A stretch of 64,000 nucleotides of DNA from contig CAYGZQ010000002.1 of assembly GCA_964354375.1 (NCBI GenBank), positions 47,649-111,648 of the forward strand, in the 5' to 3' direction. A model generated the notes under the pieces. That model saw only the letters and a program-made list of their open reading frames with translations. It had not been told where the DNA came from and did no database searches. The stretch comes from CAYGZQ01 sp964354375 [NCBI: uncultured Planctomycetota bacterium] (lineage in GTDB: Bacteria > JAJVIF01 > JAPKYR01). Shown here in pieces: positions 56,950-64,000 of this stretch (the stretch's first letter is position 1; the number at the start of each line of letters is the position of its first letter). Made by a program: the position numbers and the translations under genes.

Positions 56950-58203
56950 ATGAAAGCAACCGCGCTTTGTCTTGTTGTGGTAGCGCTCCTCGTCGAGGCG
57001 CTGTCATGCGCGACGGGGGATCGTCCGACCGCTCCTGGTTTGCATCCAGTTCCGCAGGCAGGCGGTGAGCCGTGCTGCGACCAAGCCGGTGGCCGGTATC
57101 TGGACTGGGGAACGTACAATATCGAGATCGCCAGTGACGCCTCATACGTTCGCGTCGTCCCTGAGCGCAGCGCATCCGGTAAGTACGGAATTCATCTGAA
57201 TGCTACAAAGCTTCTGGAAGCAGGGCCCTGCTACGACTGTCTGTCAACCAGCAACCTCTATCTGCTACCCAACGGGGATATCTCAATCGATATCTCGATA
57301 ACCCATCCATATAGTGATGCACGTTACAGTGGTTTCGATGTAAGGGGGATCATTATGTTCCCCGCGAGCCAGGACTTCCCCGATGTCGAGCTTCGAAAAG
57401 CAGCCGGATGGGATGACAACTATGGGGGTTATGTCATCAGGATAGCCAGCAGTGAAAAGGGCGATGCGGAGTTGATGAACCCGGACGGCTGGACTACGAT
57501 TTGGTCGCCAGATGTTGAGGAACTCTGGCATTCGTGGGATCAGATTGAGGAGGGAGACTATCCTATCCTCAAGTACTATCCCGGTAAGTACGCCTCAGGC
57601 GATAACCTCAGTGTTATCAGTCCGTTCAGACGGTTTCACTCAAACGAGATCCGTCACATGTTCGAAGTGGGGAAGACCGTTACGCGCACGTATATCCTGC
57701 GGCCACCGGCATCTGGACCGATAAAGGCATCTTATGCGATTTGCGCCCACTGGGCGCCGGCCACTAATGTTCCCGTCAGCGACCCTGCGGTCGATTTCCC
57801 GCCGGAAGCGAATTCGCCGACGCCTTACGAGTTCACGATCACACAGGACGCGCCGATAGATCCGGACGATATTTCCTGGGAATCGGCGAAACATCTTCAC
57901 TACCACATCAAGGCATGGTACAGCGACTTGTCGTCATGGGTAGGTACTCTTTTGGACATAGGGTGCATCTCGAATCCGGGTGGAGAGTTCGAACCATATC
58001 CCGGAGGAGAGCCAGACGAGTACTATTTCGCTGGATTCACAGCTCTTCCCTGGGAGAACATCCCGGGATGCTTGCCGGCAGATTGCCTCTATGTCTTTCG
58101 ACTCGAGATGCGTGATCCGGAGCATGTCTGGGGCACAGGAAAGCCTCTCGGCACTGATTTCTATATCTTCAAGATCGCAATAGAAGCCTCGGACGGGGAG
58201 TAA
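56950..58203 (+). CDS. Lipoprotein consisting mainly of the FDVRG domain
   Basis: A 417-residue lipoprotein with lipobox ALSC, Cys20, and a GGGAGG ribosome-binding site. It is the shortest member of the shared family: ITHPYSDARYSGFDVRGIIM, LMNPDGWTTIWSP and YAICAHW are present, with no added C-terminal module beyond the domain itself. It marks the domain boundaries. Conserved Cys residues (CCDQAGG, CYDC) may form disulphides. It lies 18 bases after the previous gene, so the two are likely co-transcribed. Confidence 0.72.
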   Translation: MKATALCLVVVALLVEALSCATGDRPTAPGLHPVPQAGGEPCCDQAGGRYLDWGTYNIEIASDASYVRVVPERSASGKYGIHLNATKLLEAGPCYDCLSTSNLYLLPNGDISIDISITHPYSDARYSGFDVRGIIMFPASQDFPDVELRKAAGWDDNYGGYVIRIASSEKGDAELMNPDGWTTIWSPDVEELWHSWDQIEEGDYPILKYYPGKYASGDNLSVISPFRRFHSNEIRHMFEVGKTVTRTYILRPPASGPIKASYAICAHWAPATNVPVSDPAVDFPPEANSPTPYEFTITQDAPIDPDDISWESAKHLHYHIKAWYSDLSSWVGTLLDIGCISNPGGEFEPYPGGEPDEYYFAGFTALPWENIPGCLPADCLYVFRLEMRDPEHVWGTGKPLGTDFYIFKIAIEASDGE

Positions 58204-58295
58204 GCGACACGAACGCAGTTCGGACCGGCTAGCTTGTAATCAGGCATGGGATTGTTGTGTCTCCGTCTCTGAGGCATGTGCGAGTGAAGCCGTCC

Positions 58296-58324
58296 TTTTC
58301 AGGGTCCTCTATTTCTGCTATACT
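58296..58324 (+). promoter_or_regulatory. Candidate promoter of the OFA-type transporter
   Basis: -35 TTTTCA (58296-58301), 17-base spacer, -10 TATACT (58319-58324), about 80 bases before the GTG start. Confidence 0.45.
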
Positions 58325-58402
58325 CCCGCAACGTATTTTTTCGACCTCCGGAGTACTGCCGGGGCAAGTTTTGTGTGCGCTTTCGCGAGGGAGGATTTCA
58401 CA

Positions 58403-60217
58403 GTGGGCACCCAACCTCAATTCAACCGATGGCTCGTAGTACTGGGGGCCATCCTCATTCAGCTATGCCTTGGAGCGATCTACGCGTGGTCGGTTTATAC
58501 GCCCGCGCTGACAGCCAAGACGGCTGCACAGCTTGCGCAGGAAGAAGCGGCGGCGAAGGTTGTCGAGCAGGCGCCGGCTCCTGTGATCGAGCAGCCCGAG
58601 GTCGAAAATGTTCCTGTCAACCAGCCGACAGGCGCTGCAGGCGAACCGGGTACGACACCGACACCGGTCGGTGAGGACAAGACGGTGGAGTCGGGCGGAA
58701 TGGTCAAGCCCGGCTCGACCGGTGAGACGGGAGCGACGGGTACAGTTCCGCCGGATGCGTCGGGCAACGCGACACCCGCTCAGCCCGCTCCAGGCGGCGA
58801 GCCACCGAAGACCGAAGAACCGCCCGCAGGACTGGTGACGCCCACGTCACCCGCCACGCAGACTCCGGCGACGCAGCCCGCGCAAGTGCCTCCTGCGGTC
58901 AAGGAGAAGCCGAAGCCCGGGCTGTACGGATGCTCCACCAAGGAGTCTCAATGGCCGTTTTCGATCGGACTGGTGACGTTCGCAATCGTGATGGTGCTGG
59001 CGGGCAACTGGCAGAAGAAGGTCGGTCCGAAGAAGGTGGCGCTTACCGGCGGGATACTTCTGGGCCTCGGCTACATACTGGCAGGTCTGGTCGGGAGCAC
59101 AGTAACCGCTCAGATCATCCTGATCGGTCTTGTTGGAGGAGCCGGGATCGGGTTGGCGTACGTGTGCCCGATCGCGGTCGGCGTCAAATGGTTCCCGGAC
59201 AAGAAGGGCCTCATAACCGGTCTTGCGGTCGCCGGATTCGGTTTCGGCGCCACCATCTGGGTCATGCTGGCGAAAGGTATCAAAACCATAGCATTCCCCG
59301 GCCTTCTCAACATGCTTCATTTCTCATTCGCCAACGACTGCGGGGTGCGGTCCACCTGGTTTGTCTACGGCATTGTTTATCTCATCCTGGTCAGTATCGG
59401 ATCCATCTGGATGGTCAACCCTCCGGACGGATACAAGCCCAAGGGCTGGACCCCGCCGCCCGCGGCCAAGGCTGCCACGACCGGGGGAATCGAGTTCGGC
59501 CAGTTCCGGATGCTCAGTACGCTGCAGTTCTACATGATCTGGTTCTGTTTCATTGCGGGCGCGGCTGCAGGTCTCATGGTGATCGGGGTTATCGCGCTGT
59601 TCGGGACCGATGCGCTCATGGTTTCCGGTATGGCGAAGGTTGACGCGGAGGGCGCTGCAGCGATCGCGATGGGCGTGTTCTACGCCTTGTTCAACGGGCT
59701 GGGCCGCATCATATGGGGCGTGGTCTCGGACAAGATCGGCAGGAAGCCGTCGATTTTCCTTATGTGTCTCATCCAGGGCATCGCGATGCTGCTGTTCTTC
59801 TTTGTGGGCGGCACGGTGTGGGGGCTGTGGCTGATGGCTGCACTGATCGGCTTCAACTTCGGCGGCAACTTCGCGTTGTATCCTGCAGCGACGGCGGACT
59901 ATTTCGGCAACAAGAATGTCGGGGTGAATTACGGCTGGATGTTCACGGCGTACGGAGTGGGCGGGCTTCTGGGTCCGCAGATCGCGGCGTATTTCAAGGA
60001 TGGGGCGACTGAGCTCGTGAAAAACACCACGGATCAGCTCAAGTTGATCGCGGACCAGACGTCGCCGCAAGCGCTCGACCTCTTGCACAAAATAGCGAGC
60101 ACGCGTTATGAGGCGTGGCACATGCCGTTCATGATCGCAGGCATCGCCAGCATCGTGGCCGCGGCGGTCATCCTCCTCACTCAAAAGCCGAAGGCCAAAT
60201 CGACCGAGGCCGGCTAG
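58403..60217 (+). CDS. OFA-type (oxalate/formate antiporter family) MFS transporter with large loop insertion
   Basis: GTG 58403 follows GGGAGG by eight bases, giving 604 residues against the usual 400-430. TM1 (LVVLGAILIQLCLGAIYAWSV) is typical of OxlT/OFA proteins. A Pro/Ala/Gly/Thr-rich insert of about 125 residues (34-155) follows where a short loop is expected, then TM2 onward with RWxxxxGPKKVALTGGILLG, IGLAYVCPIAVGVKWFPDKKG and the second-half repeat GRIIWGVVSDKIGRKPS. The insert should face the periplasm. Substrates in this family are monocarboxylates or oxalate; the exact one is unknown. A clear terminator follows. Confidence 0.82.
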   Translation: MGTQPQFNRWLVVLGAILIQLCLGAIYAWSVYTPALTAKTAAQLAQEEAAAKVVEQAPAPVIEQPEVENVPVNQPTGAAGEPGTTPTPVGEDKTVESGGMVKPGSTGETGATGTVPPDASGNATPAQPAPGGEPPKTEEPPAGLVTPTSPATQTPATQPAQVPPAVKEKPKPGLYGCSTKESQWPFSIGLVTFAIVMVLAGNWQKKVGPKKVALTGGILLGLGYILAGLVGSTVTAQIILIGLVGGAGIGLAYVCPIAVGVKWFPDKKGLITGLAVAGFGFGATIWVMLAKGIKTIAFPGLLNMLHFSFANDCGVRSTWFVYGIVYLILVSIGSIWMVNPPDGYKPKGWTPPPAAKAATTGGIEFGQFRMLSTLQFYMIWFCFIAGAAAGLMVIGVIALFGTDALMVSGMAKVDAEGAAAIAMGVFYALFNGLGRIIWGVVSDKIGRKPSIFLMCLIQGIAMLLFFFVGGTVWGLWLMAALIGFNFGGNFALYPAATADYFGNKNVGVNYGWMFTAYGVGGLLGPQIAAYFKDGATELVKNTTDQLKLIADQTSPQALDLLHKIASTRYEAWHMPFMIAGIASIVAAAVILLTQKPKAKSTEAG

Positions 60218-60249
60218 CCCGCCAGGAAAATCGGTAACAATCGAACTAT

Positions 60250-60275
60250 CCCGCCCGGCTCCCGGGCGGGTTTTT
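60250..60275 (+). terminator. Rho-independent terminator after the OFA transporter
   Basis: Nine-base stem CCCGCCCGG/CCGGGCGGG with a 3-base loop, followed by TTTTT. A second perfect hairpin (GTAGCAACGCGC-like) lies directly behind it (60276-60305). Confidence 0.9.
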
Positions 60276-60366
60276 GTAGCAACGCGCGAGACGCGCATTG
60301 CTACGTTTTGTTTCCGTGGTCCATTTATGTGAACGGGCGGGAATCAGACGAGAGAAGGAGGCCCAT

Positions 60367-61401
60367 ATGCGGAGCCTGAGTTTGCTTTCAATTCTTGCCG
60401 GACTGGTGCTGATTTTGGCGAACCCGGTCCGAGCCGATTCGGACAGAGATTACATCGAGAACAAACTCGACGAATGGATCCAATACGCCGAGAACCTCGG
60501 GTACGAGGTGATCGAGTTCGACATAGGGACGGTCGATGAGGACTCGATATTCTATTACGGCCTGGGACCCGGCAGGTATCATGTCTATTCAGAGAGCAGC
60601 GAAGGGATCACCGACCTCGATATGATAGCCAGAGACGATTGGGGCAACGAGATCGCCGGCGACACCATGGCCGACAGTTTCCCGGTCCTCGAGTTCAGAC
60701 TGAATGACTGGCAGGAAGTCGAGTTCGAAATTGACGTGTATGCGTCCGAAGGAGATTACGGTCGAGGCTACTACTGTTTTGTTCTGGCAATTGAACCGGA
60801 CTATAGTGGAGGGTGGTACTCGGACGACTATCAAGACACAAGGGACAGGGATGGAAACCGGGATCGGGACCGCGATCGTGGTCGCGATCGTGATCGTGAT
60901 CGGTGGGGCGGCGACGACTCGTGGGGAGGCGGAAACGAAAGAGGCCACAATCGGGGCCGGTGGTCGGATGAGTGGCAGGAATGGTGGCGGGACTGGGACG
61001 ATGGGCGGTGTTGCGACGGTAGCGATAATTGGTCAGGGAACCAACGTCAACGATACATGGAGGATAAGCTGGATTACCTCTACGAGTTCGCGTCGCATCG
61101 GGGACTCAGCCCGATCATGGACAGGATCGATGAGATTGAGGACACGAGGACGTATTCGATCACGCTGCACAGGGGATACTACGTAGTGTTCGCCGCGGGT
61201 GGGCCATGGATCGACGACCTTGATCTCAGCGTGACATGGCGTGACGATTGGAGTGTTGCGGAAGATATCGGAGTCGATGCCGCGCCGGCCGTGTGGTTCT
61301 ATGTTCCGAACAGGACGACCATCGACATAGAGGTCGAGGCGTGGGCCTACAAGGGCTTCCACGACAGCGACTACGAGTGCATCCTGGTGTGCGAGGAATA
61401 A
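60367..61401 (+). CDS. Secreted protein with duplicated domain and Arg/Asp-rich linker
   Basis: ATG 60367 follows AAGGAGG by five bases; 344 residues. A signal peptide (LLSILAGLVLILANPVRA) precedes two copies of one domain of about 110-130 residues (about 26-160 and 240-344). Both begin with a Y-x-E-x-K-L-D helix (YIENKLDEW; YMEDKLDYL), and share an R-D-D-W strand and an end with Y-x-C-x-L-V/A. The linker (about 175-235) is dominated by Arg-Asp and Gly-Trp (RDRDRDRGRDRDRDRW). The family is unknown. Possibly a periplasmic or cell-surface beta-rich binding protein. Confidence 0.7.
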   Translation: MRSLSLLSILAGLVLILANPVRADSDRDYIENKLDEWIQYAENLGYEVIEFDIGTVDEDSIFYYGLGPGRYHVYSESSEGITDLDMIARDDWGNEIAGDTMADSFPVLEFRLNDWQEVEFEIDVYASEGDYGRGYYCFVLAIEPDYSGGWYSDDYQDTRDRDGNRDRDRDRGRDRDRDRWGGDDSWGGGNERGHNRGRWSDEWQEWWRDWDDGRCCDGSDNWSGNQRQRYMEDKLDYLYEFASHRGLSPIMDRIDEIEDTRTYSITLHRGYYVVFAAGGPWIDDLDLSVTWRDDWSVAEDIGVDAAPAVWFYVPNRTTIDIEVEAWAYKGFHDSDYECILVCEE

Positions 61402-61418
61402 GTGAGAGCGCTGCCGAC

Positions 61419-61493
61419 GCCCTCCCTTACGGTCGGGCCCCTGAATGAGCAAAGGTGGCATGAGCATTCAGGGGCCTGACCGTAAGGGAGGGC
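61419..61493. repeat. Palindromic element D between convergent genes
   Basis: Arms of about 29 bases, starting GCCCTCCCTTACGGTCGGGC and ending in the complement at 61493, match at 28 positions. Shares CGTAAGGGAGGGCGC with elements B and C. Probably terminates both flanking genes. Confidence 0.75.
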
Positions 61494-61502
61494 GCATTCT
61501 TT

Positions 61503-63827
61503 CTACAAGCCGCTTTCGGGGAGGAGTTTCAGGAGGAAAGCGCCGTCATAATCTCCACCGGTACTGTGTTCATCGACCTCAAAAGTGGGATCGAAGTCGA
61601 CAGTCTCTTCGAAGACGCCGGTGAGGTAGACGTTTCCCGATGAATCCGCGGCTACCGCTGCGGCCCAGTCGTTGTCGGGCCCACCCCAGGTTCGCGCCCA
61701 GATGAAATTGCCCTGGGAATCGAACTTGCTCAGGCAGGCATCCGGATAGCCTGTAATCTGCTTGAATGGCGAGTAGATGCATTCAGCCGGTCCGGGATCG
61801 AAGTCCATCGGGTAGCTGAAGTTACTGGCCAGATAGATGTTCCCATGGCTGTCAAAATCGATTCCGAAGGCTTCAGGGAAGTAGAGGACAGGCGGACCCC
61901 AGGAACGCCCCCAGCGGTAGGCGCCTGACGGATCGAACGCACTCAGGTACACATCATAAGAACCGGAGGATGCCTCGTGCAGATCGACGCCGGGACCAGG
62001 GTCCAGATCGGCGGTATACAGGAAAGTACCGACGACACAAATCATGCCGGAATCGCTGACATCGACTGAATATGCGTCGGCGCCGCCATCACCACTCCAG
62101 GTATCGGCCCACCTGAAATCGCCCGTCGAGTCAAAGGCGCTCAGGAAGGCGCCGGGGTAGTCCGTTTCGTGTATGTTGGCCTTGGTCGGGCTTCCTTCCG
62201 GGTCGAAATCGCAAAAATCCTGAAACGAGCCGACCACGAATATGTCCCCCGACCCACCGGCTGCGACGGCATAACTGGTGTCTTCCCTTGGGCCGCCCCA
62301 GGTGTTCGCCCAGCAGAAATCGCCGGACGACTCGAACTTGCTCAGGAAGCAATCGCTCTCGTCATAGCCGTCCGGATCGAAAGGCGTGTGTTCATCGACG
62401 CCCGGACCCGGGTCGAAGTCGACAGTCCCGGTGAAGTAGCCGGTGACATAGACCCCGCCAAGACCGTCAACGGCGACCCCGAGGCCCACGTCGGCATCCC
62501 ACGAGCCCCAGGTGCAGGCCCAATCCCGGTTTCCTGACGGATCGAATTTCGCAACGTAGCAGTCGACGTAGCCGACGGGCGAGCGGATATCTTCGCCAGG
62601 ACCCGGATCGAAGTCGCAGTCGTATAGAAATGAGCCGGTGAGGTAGACATTGCCGGTCACATCGATCGCCAAGTCGTAACACTGGTCGTCATAATCCCCA
62701 CCAATCGCGCGCACCCAGAGGAATTTACCTGAAGTGTCGAATCTCGCGAGAAACGCATCCCGGCTGCCCGGAGACACCATCTCATACTCGTCAGGACCCG
62801 GGTCGAAGTCGACGGTCCCGGTAAAATCGCCGCACACATAAAGTGCTCCATTGTCATCCGTAAGGATACCCTTGGTCACGACCGAGCCTTCGGCACCGCC
62901 CCATGTCTGCGCCCAGTCGTAAATCGGAAGATCGCGGACCAGAAGATCCAGCTCCTTAGTCTGGGATGGGTAGTGCACGCAGCTCACGGTGGCGGAGATC
63001 ACCGCCGGGGAGTTTTGAGTGACCGGCGCGACCTCGAATGAAGTGGATGAAGAAGCGGGGTCGGTGAAGATACCAGCCGAAGGTGGATCGCACGACCACT
63101 GGAACCCAATACCGTCGTCGCCCACCGCCGAGATGCTGAAGGCCACGATTGTCTTTTCGTCGAGCTGGGGAGGTCCGGCCATCTCGCCCAGTTCGAGAAA
63201 GAGGACATCGCCAAGCTCGAAATCGGCGGACCTTGTTATGGGTCCGAAGTTGTCAGAGGTGACAGCCACGCTGATGGTGGGGGTCAGCGTGGAGCCGATG
63301 AAAGTGGGGATGAAATAGGTCTCGCGGGAATTCGGGTGAGTGATGCACCCGACGTCCGGCGGATCAATGGACCACTGGTACTTGATCCCTGGGTCCCCGT
63401 AAGCCTCGACTGAGAAATGCCCGACGCGATCCTCGTCGACGGAACTGGAACCTTCGATTTCTTTGACGATAAGCTCCCCGATCGCTCTGATCTCGCAATC
63501 GCGCATCCTCAGCTCAGGACCGTAATTGGTCGAGGCGACGGTGACGGTGATTCTCACACGCACCAGAGTCTTGACCGAATAGGAGCTGAAAGTAGCGGCT
63601 GCCGATGTGGCGTTCGAGAATGCTCCGGCGGACGGCGGGTCAACGGACCACTGATACGTGATGTGGGAGTCGCCGGACGCGGGCACGGTGAATTGCGTCG
63701 AGGAATTCTCCGGGATGAAATCGGGTCCCTGGATCGAGCCGACCTCGAGCCGGCCGCCTCCTCCCCCGCAGGAGAGAGCAAGGATCGAAAGGAGAACAAC
63801 CGCAAGGACGTAATGTGAGAGTCGCAT
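61503..63827 (-). CDS. Lipoprotein with Ig-like domains and DFDPGPG (SBBP-type) repeats
   Basis: ATG 63827 (GGGAGA upstream) gives 774 residues with lipobox ALSC, Cys20. Three Ig-like units of about 90 residues contain the pattern YQWSVDPPSAGAF / YQWSIDPPDVGCI / FQWSCDPPSAGIF. From about residue 310 come about seven repeats, each with GNVYLTGSF, then VDFDPGPG, then FLSKFDSSG and WARTWGG. The acidic DFDPGPG motif suggests calcium binding in a beta-propeller. Surface-exposed by prediction. No enzyme motif seen. Confidence 0.78.
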   Translation of the reverse strand: MRLSHYVLAVVLLSILALSCGGGGGRLEVGSIQGPDFIPENSSTQFTVPASGDSHITYQWSVDPPSAGAFSNATSAAATFSSYSVKTLVRVRITVTVASTNYGPELRMRDCEIRAIGELIVKEIEGSSSVDEDRVGHFSVEAYGDPGIKYQWSIDPPDVGCITHPNSRETYFIPTFIGSTLTPTISVAVTSDNFGPITRSADFELGDVLFLELGEMAGPPQLDEKTIVAFSISAVGDDGIGFQWSCDPPSAGIFTDPASSSTSFEVAPVTQNSPAVISATVSCVHYPSQTKELDLLVRDLPIYDWAQTWGGAEGSVVTKGILTDDNGALYVCGDFTGTVDFDPGPDEYEMVSPGSRDAFLARFDTSGKFLWVRAIGGDYDDQCYDLAIDVTGNVYLTGSFLYDCDFDPGPGEDIRSPVGYVDCYVAKFDPSGNRDWACTWGSWDADVGLGVAVDGLGGVYVTGYFTGTVDFDPGPGVDEHTPFDPDGYDESDCFLSKFESSGDFCWANTWGGPREDTSYAVAAGGSGDIFVVGSFQDFCDFDPEGSPTKANIHETDYPGAFLSAFDSTGDFRWADTWSGDGGADAYSVDVSDSGMICVVGTFLYTADLDPGPGVDLHEASSGSYDVYLSAFDPSGAYRWGRSWGPPVLYFPEAFGIDFDSHGNIYLASNFSYPMDFDPGPAECIYSPFKQITGYPDACLSKFDSQGNFIWARTWGGPDNDWAAAVAADSSGNVYLTGVFEETVDFDPTFEVDEHSTGGDYDGAFLLKLLPESGL

Positions 63828-63919
63828 CCGATTTCTCCCTGACCGAGTCGCTGAGTCCCGACCGTTCAAATATATCGCAGGGTTGAGGAATGGGCAATTG
63901 TCAAGGCAACAACGACGCT

Positions 63920-63961
63920 GGTTCCGGGGCTACTCAAAGCAGCATATGTAGCCCGGGAACC
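63920..63961. repeat. Hairpin at the right edge
   Basis: GGTTCCGGGGCTAC (63920-63933) pairs with GTAGCCCGGGAACC (63948-63961), 13 of 14 bases. No gene is supported between 63828 and 64000. Confidence 0.6.
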
Positions 63962-64000
63962 TGTTTCATTACGCGACAAGGGCGACTTCCGCATGACCTT

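Noticed and set aside
60840-60910. RD-coding microsatellite-like stretch
   Set aside because: It is in frame within a gene with a signal peptide and balanced copies of a domain, so it is a protein linker rather than a free satellite.

Overview
The window is high-GC DNA that looks like one contiguous piece of a chromosome from an uncultivated, probably Gram-negative-type (diderm) bacterium. It has core housekeeping genes in conserved order, many secreted lipoproteins with lipobox signal peptides, and numerous intergenic palindromes. No rRNA, tRNA or CRISPR array was seen. I cannot assign a phylum from sequence alone. The style (large lipoproteins with a shared FDVRG-type N-terminal domain and LVIVD-like propellers) resembles poorly described candidate-phylum bacteria.

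Layout. 1-2.2 kb: partial rsmI and divergent rpoD. 2.2-6.9 kb: a small lipoprotein, then a Ycf46-type AAA ATPase cluster with DUF1257/Ycf35-like and DUF2997-like genes. 7-17.5 kb: three large secreted proteins around one aconitase-superfamily two-subunit hydro-lyase. 17.7-23 kb: a pseudopilin-like membrane protein, then a minus-strand operon running citrate synthase/citryl-CoA-lyase-like, HD protein, IPMI-type hydro-lyase large and small subunits, and isocitrate-dehydrogenase-like, plausibly the oxaloacetate-to-2-oxoglutarate branch. 23-29.5 kb: a propeller lipoprotein, tldD/pmbA, and a divergent MarR regulator. 29.6-36.5 kb: the housekeeping run folD, xseA, xseB, PAP2-like, tlyA, nadK, recN. 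36.5-37.5 kb: a REP-associated tyrosine transposase (RAYT) between inverted REP hairpins. 37.5-49 kb: alaS, a secreted Pro-rich protein, a nitrilase-type hydrolase, an exonuclease fused to a degraded DinG-like helicase, a membrane protein, a polysaccharide deacetylase and rsmA. 49.3-52.4 kb: accessory DNA with a lower-GC DUF3800 pair, then a DUF134-NifX-trmO cassette bracketed by 82-bp direct repeats. 52.4-63.8 kb: more lipoproteins, an OFA-type transporter with a large loop insertion, and a duplicated-domain secreted protein.

Themes. (1) Five lipoproteins share one N-terminal domain and carry different C-terminal modules (beta-helix, PPC plus propeller, propeller, Fn3-like plus repeats, or none), which suggests a modular surface system. 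(2) Intergenic regions are rich in hairpins, many with a GGTGGCRCC-type foot also found on the REPs flanking the RAYT; some repeats reach into the 3' ends of genes and supply the last codons. (3) Several enzymes lack expected catalytic residues: FolD has Ile at the catalytic Lys54 position, and the DinG-like helicase lacks Walker A, DEAH and motif VI. (4) A G9 tract sits just behind the best translation start of one lipoprotein, consistent with phase variation or a sequence error. Gene starts were chosen by ribosome-binding site, signal peptide and family alignment from memory; no database search was run.
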